From the NCBI GenBank assembly GCA_017964005.1, contig JAGCSR010000023.1, positions 1-57,218 of the forward strand: 57,218 bases of DNA, in the 5' to 3' direction. Source of the DNA: Clostridiales bacterium (GTDB lineage: Bacteria; Bacillota; Clostridia; Saccharofermentanales; Saccharofermentanaceae). The notes under the pieces were generated by a model. It searched no databases. It saw only the letters and a list, made by a program, of their open reading frames with translations, and had not been told where the DNA came from. The translations under genes and the position numbers were made by a program. Below, piece after piece: positions 18,774-26,823 of this stretch (the first letter of the stretch is position 1; every line of letters begins with the position of its first letter).

Positions 18774-19439
18774 ATGTCGATCGATTACGAGAAGAAGGCG
18801 TTAATGGACTCATCCGGTTTTGTGTTGCTGTCCGATTATGTGCCGGACGCGATACAGGAGATAAGATACTTCTCAACATATAACTTCATAGGGGATCGGA
18901 TCGCAGGTTACGAAGAGCCTGTCGCGATCATCACGAAGCAGGCGGCAAGGGCGCTTCAGACCGTAGCCCGCGAGATGTTCGTTATGGGATACCGTCTCAA
19001 GGTCTTCGATGCTTACAGACCTGCCTGCGCGGTCAGGCACTTCGTTATGTGGGGAATAGAAGATACGGATATCAGGATGAAGCCGTACTTCTATCCGGAT
19101 CTCGTAAAGCAGGAGCTCTTCTCCAAAGGTTATGTTGCCAGCAAGTCCTCTCACAGCAGAGGCAGCACCATCGATCTGACCCTCCTTGATATGGCGACCG
19201 GCAAGGAATTGGATATGGGGTCCCCCTTCGATATGTTCAGCGAGGTGTCTCACCCGGATTACCGCGGCATCACGGAAAAACAGTACAACAACCGAATGAC
19301 TTTGCAGCGCGTAATGGTAAGGAACGGGTTCGTGCCCATCGACTGCGAGTGGTGGCACTTCACATTGGCAGATGAGCCCTATCCCGATACATACTTCGAA
19401 TTCCCGGTGTCAACGGATTCGCTTAATATATCGATCTGA
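18774..19439 (+). CDS. VanX-type D-alanyl-D-alanine dipeptidase
   Basis: A zinc D,D-dipeptidase of the VanX/DdpX (M15D) family that hydrolyses D-Ala-D-Ala. The 221-residue protein carries the family N-terminus (QEIRYFSTYNFIGDRI), VFDAYRP, the zinc motif SSHSRGSTIDLTLLD (His and Asp ligands; Ala of the usual SxHxxGxAxD is Thr here), GSPFDMFSE and the catalytic EWWHF. No signal peptide is seen, so it is cytoplasmic. No vanH, vanA ligase or vanRS genes lie nearby, so peptide recycling is more likely than glycopeptide resistance. CAAGGAGG precedes the ATG, four bases after the HAD gene. Confidence 0.88.
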   Translation: MSIDYEKKALMDSSGFVLLSDYVPDAIQEIRYFSTYNFIGDRIAGYEEPVAIITKQAARALQTVAREMFVMGYRLKVFDAYRPACAVRHFVMWGIEDTDIRMKPYFYPDLVKQELFSKGYVASKSSHSRGSTIDLTLLDMATGKELDMGSPFDMFSEVSHPDYRGITEKQYNNRMTLQRVMVRNGFVPIDCEWWHFTLADEPYPDTYFEFPVSTDSLNISI

Positions 19440-19446
19440 TCTTCAG

Positions 19447-19578
19447 TTGCTCCTAAACACTCTATCTGTTGCCTGTAGAGGCAAGTTTGCAGCGGTTTAG
19501 AGGCAATAATATGAGATATTGCCTCCAAATGCGCAGATAATTGCTTTTAGGAGCAATGGATCAGTTATTTGGAAGCAA
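19447..19578. repeat. Two nested inverted-repeat units, 72-bp period
   Basis: The whole gap between the convergent VanX-like gene and lipoprotein gene is built from eight copies of an 11-base motif (TTGCCTCCAAA-like). Forward copies start at 19447, 19469, 19519 and 19541; reverse copies at 19474, 19496, 19546 and 19568. The steps are 22, 50 and 22 in both sets. Each 60-bp unit (19447-19506, 19519-19578) has an outer pair and an inner 16-bp hairpin (19469-19484, 19541-19556), separated by unconserved 11-base spacers. Each unit can fold as a nested hairpin or cruciform. Function unknown; bidirectional termination or protein binding are possible. Confidence 0.85.
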
Positions 19579-19583
19579 TGATC

Positions 19584-20396
19584 TTACCCTGCAGCTTTAA
19601 CCTTGTATCCGTTATCAGGATCTCCCGTAAGCACATAGGACAATTCGTCTCCAAGCTTCACATTGCCTGATATCTCGCCCTCGGCGGTATAAGTTCCGTC
19701 CTTGGAGTCTGTGATCACGAGTATCATGTTGAGGTCAAAGGGATCGCCTTCATTGACCTTGCCGTCGAGGTCGACTTCCGATACCTCGAAGATCGTATCG
19801 TGGTCCTTCTCCAGAACGGCGCCGTCCGTGTAGCCGCTGTCGCAGCCGCCGCCGGGTTTGCCGTTTACCGTATACTCCATGGATAACATCTTCACATCTT
19901 CCGCATCGTTCCTGATATGGATGCGGACGGAACTCATCTCGGAATGGGTGCCTGAACCCGTCCATTCTTCATAGTCCAGAGATTGTATATAGTCAGGAGT
20001 AAAGATGTCCTGTTTATATGTATCACTTGCCCGCCAGAATTCGGGCTGATCCATGAAGCCCGTGACATTTATTATCATCAGGTAGTTGTCGTAGGGATCC
20101 TGAAGAAGAGAATAGACTCTCGTATTCTTGTCGTCGTCGATGTAGCCTAAGCAGTCCCTTAAAGTATCACCATAGGATATTCCTTTGCCGATGGTTCCGA
20201 AAGGCATATAGGTCCTGCCGTTATATGTGATATACATCATGTCAGAGCTGTCAGAATCCTTCTTCTCAAATGACGGGGCATAGTCCGGAAGTTCCGGCGC
20301 ATTCCTTGAGTTCAGAAAGGAACACCCTGACAGAGCAAGGGCGAAGATGAGCGCTGCTGCAACGGGTATGATCTTGATCTTATCTTGTATTGCCAT
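19584..20396 (-). CDS. Uncharacterised lipoprotein
   Basis: A 270-residue predicted lipoprotein of unknown function. The N-terminus is basic then hydrophobic and ends in the lipobox LSGC (Cys25), after which the chain is acidic and Ser/Asp-rich. The mature part begins with NGRTYMPFG and GDTLRDCLGYID and seems beta-rich near the C-terminus (GTYTAEGEISGNVKLGDELS). GGGAGG precedes the ATG. It has its own promoter with a striking direct repeat upstream, so it appears separately regulated. Confidence 0.7.
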   Translation of the reverse strand: MAIQDKIKIIPVAAALIFALALSGCSFLNSRNAPELPDYAPSFEKKDSDSSDMMYITYNGRTYMPFGTIGKGISYGDTLRDCLGYIDDDKNTRVYSLLQDPYDNYLMIINVTGFMDQPEFWRASDTYKQDIFTPDYIQSLDYEEWTGSGTHSEMSSVRIHIRNDAEDVKMLSMEYTVNGKPGGGCDSGYTDGAVLEKDHDTIFEVSEVDLDGKVNEGDPFDLNMILVITDSKDGTYTAEGEISGNVKLGDELSYVLTGDPDNGYKVKAAG

Positions 20397-20425
20397 ATGA
20401 TATGTACCTCCCTTATCCGGAAGAT

Positions 20426-20454
20426 ATCATACAATGTTTCTTCTCGAAAATCAA
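20426..20454 (-). promoter_or_regulatory. Promoter of the lipoprotein gene
   Basis: Read on the minus strand, TTGATT (20454-20449) and TATGAT (20431-20426) are 17 bp apart, 30 bases before the start codon. The -35 lies inside the first copy of the direct repeat at 20444-20479. Confidence 0.6.
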
Positions 20455-20479
20455 TATTATTTTATCGAAAAACAATATT
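20444..20479 (-). promoter_or_regulatory. 15-bp direct repeat overlapping -35, candidate operator
   Basis: TCGAAAATCAATATT (20444-20458) and TCGAAAAACAATATT (20465-20479) differ at one base and are 21 bp apart, two helical turns, so both copies face the same side of DNA. The copy nearer the gene overlaps the -35. The geometry resembles sites for activators or response regulators binding in tandem; the factor is unknown. Confidence 0.55.
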
Positions 20480-20485
20480 TATATG

Positions 20486-22723
20486 TTATCTTGCAACAGG
20501 ATCTGCAGTCGTTTTCTTCTTCCGGTACAAGAAGACGAATACGACGGATCCGGCAACTGACAGTACCGATACGATATCCGCGATGCGCCAATGCACAGGG
20601 GCTGTAAATCTTACATCGATATCGTCCTCATCACCGGAAGGTACCCGGACCCTGATAAGCCCGTAGTCACCTTTTGAGACAGGAAGGGTGTTTCCGTTCC
20701 CGTCAAAGGCTTTGTAGTAAGGATAATCAATGACAGGCATATCGATACTGCCGTCTTCGGTCTTATACGCAATATGGTCCAGCACGTCCAGGTCAACGCC
20801 TGTAGGTAAGTACTCGTTATCGCCCAGATAAGATGTATCCAGTGATGAGGTATTGATATACTGGACATCGAAGTTGCCTTCGGTGATGTAAGAATGCAGT
20901 GTAAGTCCTGCCATGACAGACTGGACCGCAAGGATCGCGATGAATGAGATAAGGACTGCTTTGGAAGAAGGCTTTTTGTCTTCTTCAATCTTGCCGATAA
21001 GGTCTCCTGCCAGAACAGACAGGAACAGGACCGCAAGTCCCAGGAGGCGCCAGGGGAACTGAATCGATACCAGGGCTTTGCCGAAGAAGAGATTCATCTC
21101 GAGGAAGTCCCAGGGGAAGAAGTGGGATGCCATAAACAACAGTATCACCGACGCGGTAAGACAGATGATCATCCGCTTGTTCCCGCGCCTTAGGATGACG
21201 AATACGATACCTGCGATAAGCGCTGCCATGAGAAGGAGTCCGGGGGTCAGGCTCATCACGGAATCTCCGCCGGTCCCTCCTCCGAAGAAGGGCCCCGTGA
21301 ACGCAAAGTAGGAAAGAGGAGATGCTCCGGTCTTCTGGATAAGACGGTCGCTGTCAGACATCATCCATACACTGATCCTGGTGGATACGGATATGGTGTA
21401 ATCAATGAACGGGACCGCGAAAGAACAGGTGATAAGGAAGGTGCAGACAACAGCCGCAAGAACTGTAGCGAGCCGCTTTATCATCTTACGGAATTCTATA
21501 ACCGATAAGATAACGAGAACGGCCAGCACCATCTCCGTCGTAATGATGTGAGTGATAATGAGTCCCGACATTCCGCAGGCAAGAAGGAGACCGTCATAGA
21601 CCATGCTGCTGAGGCTTTTGGCCGGGTCTTTCTTTAAGATCGAGACAAAACCTGCGGCGACCACAGGCAGGAATATCAATGCCGCCATCTCTCCTGCGGT
21701 GGATCTTACATAACAGTCGACCAGGCGGAATGCCGCGCAGGAATAGACTACGCAAGAGACGGCAGTGGCATACTTCGAAGAGAAGATCTTTGCGAAAGCA
21801 AAGTAAGATACAAAAGCGGTAATGATGTTTATGAACAGGATATAGAACTTGAAGGCTTCCGTTATGCTAAATCCGGCAAGTCTCAGAAGAGCGGGGAAAT
21901 ATAAGAACAGGTCGCCGTAGTAGATCTCTGATGCGTAACCGTAGCCTCCGAGCCACAGTGACTCCATCTTGACCGGGAACTGCCCTTTGCAAAGCTCCTG
22001 CCATATCCCTTCTATCCTGGTCGCATGGAAGGGAAGGTCGTGACCCTGGGCGAGCCCAGGAACCAAGAGGGGAAGGGACGGAAGGATGCATGCAAGTCCG
22101 ATCGCTATTACCGCGATGATATCGGGCCTCTTGGGATAACGCAATATGAAAAATGCCGCGCATATATCGAAGAGGATGAATACCATTGCGGTGACTGCGG
22201 CGGCGCGGGTGACCGGCGCGGCATTGTTTGATGTTACGGTTACGCCGTTAACGGTAAACCTGCCGTTCTTCATATAGAGGAAAACGAACTCAAGATCTTC
22301 GATGTCCTTATTGAGGCGGATATCAAAACTTACATGGTCGGAATAAGGTTCCAGCCGTTCAAATGCCGCAGTGACAGAGGGGTTGTCTTTATCGGAGTAG
22401 GCTTTGACATATTGGAGACCTTCTGCTTTGTACGATACATCGACCCGGTAGTCTCCGCGTTGGATCTCAAGGTAAGGGCCCCTCAGGGCATAGACATGAT
22501 CGCTGTCCGTTATGCCGACATTGTCTTCGGCAATGGACCAGGAAGAATCGGAATCATCCGATACCGCATAATCGGATTCGAAGTACGCAAGATCAACTTT
22601 ATATGATTCATCGGAGGAGCTTGCATTGGCGGCAATGATGAACATGGAAGATAAGACCGCGATCTGTATCAACAGCACGATCGCGGTGATGACAGGTTTT
22701 CTGATAATCTTCTTATCTGTCAT
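20486..22723 (-). CDS. Large polytopic membrane protein, GT-C / PTPS-related type
   Basis: A 745-residue integral membrane protein with about a dozen hydrophobic helices. The segment after the second helix, GLAQGHDLPFHATRIEGI, then GYGYASEIYYGDLFLYFPALL, matches the family labelled 6-pyruvoyl-tetrahydropterin-synthase-related membrane proteins, which look like GT-C glycosyltransferases using lipid-linked sugars. The first hydrophobic helix is followed by an extracellular beta-rich domain (residues about 40-165), and another outside domain precedes the C-terminal helix. Its start overlaps the end of the EamA gene (ATGA), so the pair forms a two-gene operon. Substrate unknown. Confidence 0.7.
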   Translation of the reverse strand: MTDKKIIRKPVITAIVLLIQIAVLSSMFIIAANASSSDESYKVDLAYFESDYAVSDDSDSSWSIAEDNVGITDSDHVYALRGPYLEIQRGDYRVDVSYKAEGLQYVKAYSDKDNPSVTAAFERLEPYSDHVSFDIRLNKDIEDLEFVFLYMKNGRFTVNGVTVTSNNAAPVTRAAAVTAMVFILFDICAAFFILRYPKRPDIIAVIAIGLACILPSLPLLVPGLAQGHDLPFHATRIEGIWQELCKGQFPVKMESLWLGGYGYASEIYYGDLFLYFPALLRLAGFSITEAFKFYILFINIITAFVSYFAFAKIFSSKYATAVSCVVYSCAAFRLVDCYVRSTAGEMAALIFLPVVAAGFVSILKKDPAKSLSSMVYDGLLLACGMSGLIITHIITTEMVLAVLVILSVIEFRKMIKRLATVLAAVVCTFLITCSFAVPFIDYTISVSTRISVWMMSDSDRLIQKTGASPLSYFAFTGPFFGGGTGGDSVMSLTPGLLLMAALIAGIVFVILRRGNKRMIICLTASVILLFMASHFFPWDFLEMNLFFGKALVSIQFPWRLLGLAVLFLSVLAGDLIGKIEEDKKPSSKAVLISFIAILAVQSVMAGLTLHSYITEGNFDVQYINTSSLDTSYLGDNEYLPTGVDLDVLDHIAYKTEDGSIDMPVIDYPYYKAFDGNGNTLPVSKGDYGLIRVRVPSGDEDDIDVRFTAPVHWRIADIVSVLSVAGSVVFVFLYRKKKTTADPVAR

Positions 22724-23664
22724 TCGTTCTTGTCCTCAGCCTTTTTCTTTACCGGGATGATCCCGTTATTTACAAGGTATGCGTAAACGGATGCCGCTAT
22801 GATTATTATATAACCCAATATGCTCAATGTGTCGGGGAATTCGCCTAAGAAGAGCATGCCGAGGACAGCCGCGAAGATGACGGTGGAATAGTCGTAAACG
22901 GATATCTCCCTGGCAGGGCAGGCGCCGTACGCCGCAGTGATGAACAGCTGTCCCGAACAGGCCGCGATCCCGGCGCACAGGCAGAAGAGGAGCTGTATGG
23001 GTGTCACTGGCTCATATGTTGCGATTATGAACGGTATCACCGCGATGCAGGAGAATCCCGAGAAGAAAGCGACGATTACGACGCCCCGCTCGCCTTTGAG
23101 CCGGAGCTTTCTTAAGAAAGTATATGCGATGCCTGCCGTGATGCCTCCGATGACGCCGATCACTGCAGGAAATATATGAGAAGAGTCGTAGCTTCCGGTA
23201 TTTGCGAAAAGGAACTCGGGCTTAACAACGAACAGAGCCCCGATGAGCGCCACGATAATTGCGAACCACTGCCTGATGTTGGCGACTTCTTTGAGAATGA
23301 TTATCGATGCGATTACCGCAAAGAAGGGAGAGAGCTTATTGAGGATAAGCGCGTCCGCGATGTTGATCCTGGAGATTGCATAGAAGTTGCAGATGAGTCC
23401 CAATGTTCCGAAGGATGCGCGCATCAGAAGACCCGGCATGCTGCCTTTTTGTATCTTGAATTTCTCGGGGGATCTGAGCAGCAATATTATGGACAATGCC
23501 AATGCCACAAGGTTGCGGAACAGAGCTTTCTGGAATACGGGCATGTCGCCTGCCAGGCTTATGAACAGGCTCATTACCGCAAAAGAAAATGCGGATATGA
23601 TAAGGCATGCTATACCTTTTTTGCGCTGCTTTGATGCTGTAGCTGATGTGCCTTGTGAATCCAT
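22720..23664 (-). CDS. EamA/DMT-superfamily transporter
   Basis: A 314-residue drug/metabolite-transporter protein with ten predicted helices arranged as two EamA repeats. The first repeat includes SAFSFAVMSLFISLAG and ALILNKLSPFFAVIASIIIL-type segments, the second ISVYDYSTVIFAAVLGMLFL. The substrate cannot be told; family members export amino acids, metabolites or nucleotide sugars. CGGAG lies seven bases before the ATG. The gene downstream overlaps by four bases and encodes the GT-C-like protein, so a role in supplying envelope precursors is possible but only inferred. Confidence 0.85.
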   Translation of the reverse strand: MDSQGTSATASKQRKKGIACLIISAFSFAVMSLFISLAGDMPVFQKALFRNLVALALSIILLLRSPEKFKIQKGSMPGLLMRASFGTLGLICNFYAISRINIADALILNKLSPFFAVIASIIILKEVANIRQWFAIIVALIGALFVVKPEFLFANTGSYDSSHIFPAVIGVIGGITAGIAYTFLRKLRLKGERGVVIVAFFSGFSCIAVIPFIIATYEPVTPIQLLFCLCAGIAACSGQLFITAAYGACPAREISVYDYSTVIFAAVLGMLFLGEFPDTLSILGYIIIIAASVYAYLVNNGIIPVKKKAEDKNE

Positions 23665-23674
23665 AACATATCTC

Positions 23675-23704
23675 CGTCCGAAAGATATTATACTTTTACG
23701 GACG
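23675..23704 (-). promoter_or_regulatory. EamA promoter with a dyad centred on its -10
   Basis: On the minus strand the -10 TATAAT occupies 23692-23687. CGTCCG (23675-23680) and CGGACG (23699-23704) form a perfect 6-bp dyad whose centre (23689.5) coincides with the centre of the -10. TTGTTA 18 bp upstream could serve as -35. The dyad is a candidate repressor site. Confidence 0.5.
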
Positions 23705-23721
23705 GCAACATAACAAGGGTC

Positions 23722-23730
23722 TGTTATAAT
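23722..23730 (+). promoter_or_regulatory. Promoter -10 of the methyltransferase gene
   Basis: TGTTATAAT gives an extended -10 (TATAAT at 23725-23730) about 35 bases before the ATG, divergent from the EamA promoter. No good -35 is seen. Confidence 0.55.
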
Positions 23731-23764
23731 GTGAGTTACTGATAATACTTTAGGGGATATAAAA

Positions 23765-24391
23765 ATGGCACATTACTACGACGGGAATCCCACCACTCCC
23801 GAAAACAGAAAGCTCATATCTTACAGGGTCAACGGGATAGATTTCGAATTCGTCTCAGATACGTCCGTGTTCTCCAGGCACCAGACAGACTTCGGGACGG
23901 ATCTCATGCTCAAGTCCGTGATAGAAGATATGAAGCAGCATAAGGACAGGATAACCGACAGGGCTTTTCTTGACTTAGGGTGCGGGATCGGAACCGTCGG
24001 GATAGTCATCAAGAAGTGCTTCATGAAGATGGATGTTACCGGAGTGGACGTAAATTCGAGAGCAGTGGGGCTTGCTTCGGAGAATGCCGGATACAACGGT
24101 GTCAAAGTCGACTTTGAAGTAAGTGATGTGCTTGAAGCGATCCCCGAAGATAAGATGTTCGATTACGTCGCCACCAACCCTCCGGTAAGAGCCGGCAAGA
24201 AGACGGTGTTCGCTTTCTACGATCAGTCATATGCCCATATGTCTCCGGGCGGGATCTTCTATTGTGTCCTCCAAAGAAAGCAGGGCGCGCCCTCCACTGC
24301 GGCCAAACTCGAAGAACTCTTCGGCAACTGCGAGACTTTGGATATAGCGGGTGGCTACAGGGTTATGAAATCAGTTAAGGATAATGTATAA
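23765..24391 (+). CDS. RsmC-like class I methyltransferase
   Basis: A 208-residue S-adenosylmethionine-dependent methyltransferase of the MTS/RsmC type, which in relatives methylates guanine in 16S rRNA. SAM-binding motif I is FLDLGCGIGTVGIVIK, the acidic motif II is TGVDVNSRAVGLASENA and the catalytic tetrapeptide is NPPV in YVATNPPVRAGK. The C-terminal half fits the short RsmC-like proteins of Firmicutes. AGGGGAT lies before the ATG. It is monocistronic-looking upstream; a membrane protein gene follows after 44 bases. Confidence 0.85.
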   Translation: MAHYYDGNPTTPENRKLISYRVNGIDFEFVSDTSVFSRHQTDFGTDLMLKSVIEDMKQHKDRITDRAFLDLGCGIGTVGIVIKKCFMKMDVTGVDVNSRAVGLASENAGYNGVKVDFEVSDVLEAIPEDKMFDYVATNPPVRAGKKTVFAFYDQSYAHMSPGGIFYCVLQRKQGAPSTAAKLEELFGNCETLDIAGGYRVMKSVKDNV

Positions 24392-24435
24392 TCTTCTGTG
24401 ATCGTTACAGATAACAGATAAGGGAGAGATAGATC

Positions 24436-25461
24436 ATGACATTGCTGCCCTACTCATTCCCCGAATCGCTGATGATGTTCTTCATCTACAGCTTTGTCGG
24501 CTGGATAGTGGAAGTAATATATTACGGTATCACGGAAGGCAAGTTCATTAACCGCGGGTTCCTTTGCGGCCCCATGTGCCCTGTTTACGGCTTCGGATTC
24601 TATCTTGGGATCTGGCTTTTCGAGCCGCTGAAGTATAACTTCTTCGTGATCTTTTTCGGCACGGCGTCCGCTGCGACCGTGGTCGAGCTCATAGCCGGTG
24701 TACTCTTGTATCACATGTTCCATCTGCGCTGGTGGGACTACTCGGATTATAAAGTTAACCTGAGAGGATATATCTGTCTGAGGTTCACAATCTATTGGGG
24801 TATCGCCTGTTCTCTGGGACTTTATGTTTTGCATCCTGCGGTAAAGCGGCTGATCGCTCTGATCCCGGATATAGCACTTTACGCCACACTGATCGTGTTC
24901 TCGGTGATCCTTCTTGCGGATATCGCTGTATCCGTTACATCCGTTATCGGTCTGTCGAACCGGATCAGGAGGCTCGAGAAACTCAACGAGAATATGCACT
25001 TCTTCTCCGATAAGATCGGATCCACCATATACGGCGGAGTCGATTCGGTCATGACGATGAGCGAACCCACAAGGGAAAGATACGACCTGTATAAGAAGAT
25101 CGTCACTGCAAACCTCAAGGAGGAAAGAGAACTTGCAGCCCGCCACCGTTCCGAGGAGCGCAAGCTCGCGATGGAACTTACGGGTATGGAACGGGATAAC
25201 ATCGTAAGTACAATAAAGTCCGCCAACAAGAAGACTTCGGGTCTCATCAGGGGTATCCGAAAGCGTGAGCAAAAACTGGTGGAGATCATACAGACCAGAA
25301 GTTCCGACGTTCACTCCGGCGCGCTGATATGGCTTAAGGATAAGGCGGGAGCCATCAATTCCATAAAGCTCAAGCTCAAAAGATCAGAAGATCCTTCCAA
25401 CGAAGATATCATCAAGCTCCTGGAGGATGAATTCGATATTAAGGAGTTTATAGACGAATGA
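24436..25461 (+). CDS. CmpB-like putative ABC-transporter-type membrane protein
   Basis: A 341-residue protein with about five N-terminal membrane helices. The start SFVGWIVEVIYYG, then INRGFLCGPMCPVYGFG and ELIAGVLLYHMFHLRWWDYS, is characteristic of the family annotated as putative ABC transporter permease (ABC_trans_CmpB); the transporter role is unproven. Residues from about 175 form a charged, probably coiled-coil cytoplasmic tail with an Arg/Glu-rich segment (EERELAARHRSEERKLAMEL). GGGAGAG precedes the ATG. Its stop overlaps the phosphodiesterase start (ATGA). Confidence 0.75.
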   Translation: MTLLPYSFPESLMMFFIYSFVGWIVEVIYYGITEGKFINRGFLCGPMCPVYGFGFYLGIWLFEPLKYNFFVIFFGTASAATVVELIAGVLLYHMFHLRWWDYSDYKVNLRGYICLRFTIYWGIACSLGLYVLHPAVKRLIALIPDIALYATLIVFSVILLADIAVSVTSVIGLSNRIRRLEKLNENMHFFSDKIGSTIYGGVDSVMTMSEPTRERYDLYKKIVTANLKEERELAARHRSEERKLAMELTGMERDNIVSTIKSANKKTSGLIRGIRKREQKLVEIIQTRSSDVHSGALIWLKDKAGAINSIKLKLKRSEDPSNEDIIKLLEDEFDIKEFIDE

Positions 25462-25973
25462 AGATAATGGCGGCATCGGATATTCACGGAAGCGCAGGAT
25501 GGGCTGAACGTATCGTAGAGACATATAAGTCGGAGGGCGCAGATAAGCTCCTTCTTCTGGGCGACATACTCTACCACGGTCCCCGCAACGACCTGCCGGA
25601 GGATTACGCACCCAAGAAGGTTATAGAGATCTTAAATCGGGAGAAGGACAACATCATTGCCGTAAGAGGCAACTGCGATGCAGAAGTAGATCAGATGGTG
25701 CTGGAGTTTCCCATATTGGCAGAGTCCATGTGGCTTACATCAGGGGATAAGAGGATATACGCGACCCACGGCCATCACATAGATCCCACTAATCTTCCGA
25801 CATTCCTGGGAAAGGGTGATATACTCTTACGTGGTCACACCCACGTTGCAGAAGACATTATGCTGGGATCCGTGCGCTCTATAAACCCCGGCTCCCCTGC
25901 GATCCCCAAGGACGGATCGCCTCCGTCTTATGTGATCATCGAAGACGGCGTGGCCGAACTCAAGAGATTCTAA
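25458..25973 (+). CDS. YfcE-type metallophosphoesterase
   Basis: A 171-residue calcineurin-fold phosphodiesterase of the YfcE/MJ0936 class. Metal motifs are ASDIHG, GDILYHG, RGNCD, THGHH and GHTHV, in the right order and spacing, and NPGSPAIPKDG is the family's closing motif. Family members hydrolyse artificial phosphodiesters; the cellular substrate is unknown. It is translationally coupled to the CmpB-like gene and precedes the Mrp gene by 19 bases. Confidence 0.9.
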   Translation: MKIMAASDIHGSAGWAERIVETYKSEGADKLLLLGDILYHGPRNDLPEDYAPKKVIEILNREKDNIIAVRGNCDAEVDQMVLEFPILAESMWLTSGDKRIYATHGHHIDPTNLPTFLGKGDILLRGHTHVAEDIMLGSVRSINPGSPAIPKDGSPPSYVIIEDGVAELKRF

Positions 25974-25992
25974 TGAAAGAAGGACCCGAAAA

Positions 25993-26823
25993 ATGGCTCA
26001 GATAAGTGAAATGCCCCATAAACCCAAGCACACTCCCCCGAATCCTCCCAAGGCTCCCGAGAAGGCAAAGCCCGCGGACGGATCTTCCATCGGCAAAGTA
26101 ATAGGAGTAGGTTCGGGCAAGGGAGGAGTAGGCAAGTCCTTCGTTACTGCAAACCTTGCAGTGGCCCTTGCAAAGAAAGGACTTAAAGTAGGCATCATGG
26201 ATGCGGATGTTACAGGCCCTTCCATTCCTCAGGCATTCGGACTTACCAAGATGTTAAGGTCTGTTGACGGCACTCTGATCGAGCCCGAGACTACGCCTCT
26301 GGGGATCAAGATCGTAAGTGTCAATCTCCTTCTTGCAGATCCCAACCAGCCTGTAGTATGGCGCGGCCCCGTTCTGTCCGGCATCATCGGCCAGTTCTGG
26401 TCCGAAGTGAACTGGGGAACGCTGGATGTCCTTCTTATCGATATGCCCCCCGGCACGGCCGATGTTCCCCTGACGGTATTCCAGACGATCCCCGTTGACG
26501 GGTTCATCCTCGTTGCCACAGGCCAGGACCTTGCGGCCATGATCGTTAACAAGGCCCGCATCATGGCATCCATGATGAACATCCCGGTCCTCGGCATGAT
26601 CGAAAACATGTCCTATGTCAAATGTCCCGACTGCGGCAAGATCATAAGCCTCTTCGGTGACGGTTCGGCGGTGATGAAGTCAGCAGAGCAGATCGGTGTT
26701 CCGGTCCTCGCGTCCATACCTTTGGATCCTGCTGTAACTGCAACCGTGGATTCCGGCAAGGTTGAAGAATGCAATGTGGAAGCTTTGGCCGATGCTGCGG
26801 AGACTGTGGCAAAACTCTTATGA
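25993..26823 (+). CDS. Mrp/NBP35-family Fe-S carrier ATPase
   Basis: A 276-residue P-loop ATPase of the Mrp/ApbC/NBP35 group, which binds and transfers iron-sulfur clusters. Features: a Pro/Lys-rich N-terminal extension (residues 1-35), the deviant Walker A GSGKGGVGKSFVT, DADVTGPSIPQAFGL, the switch LLIDMPPGTADVP, and the cluster-binding CxxC within MSYVKCPDCGK. The stop overlaps the following lipoprotein's ATG, indicating coupling. Fe-S target unknown. Confidence 0.9.
   Translation: MAQISEMPHKPKHTPPNPPKAPEKAKPADGSSIGKVIGVGSGKGGVGKSFVTANLAVALAKKGLKVGIMDADVTGPSIPQAFGLTKMLRSVDGTLIEPETTPLGIKIVSVNLLLADPNQPVVWRGPVLSGIIGQFWSEVNWGTLDVLLIDMPPGTADVPLTVFQTIPVDGFILVATGQDLAAMIVNKARIMASMMNIPVLGMIENMSYVKCPDCGKIISLFGDGSAVMKSAEQIGVPVLASIPLDPAVTATVDSGKVEECNVEALADAAETVAKLL

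Noticed and set aside
18774..19439. Vancomycin resistance cluster
   Set aside because: Only the VanX-type gene is present; no D-Ala-D-Lac ligase, dehydrogenase or sensor pair nearby.
26769..26819. Upstream start for the thioredoxin-like lipoprotein
   Set aside because: It would add residues before the signal peptide and destroy the lipoprotein signal; the 26820 ATG overlaps the preceding stop as in neighbouring coupled pairs.
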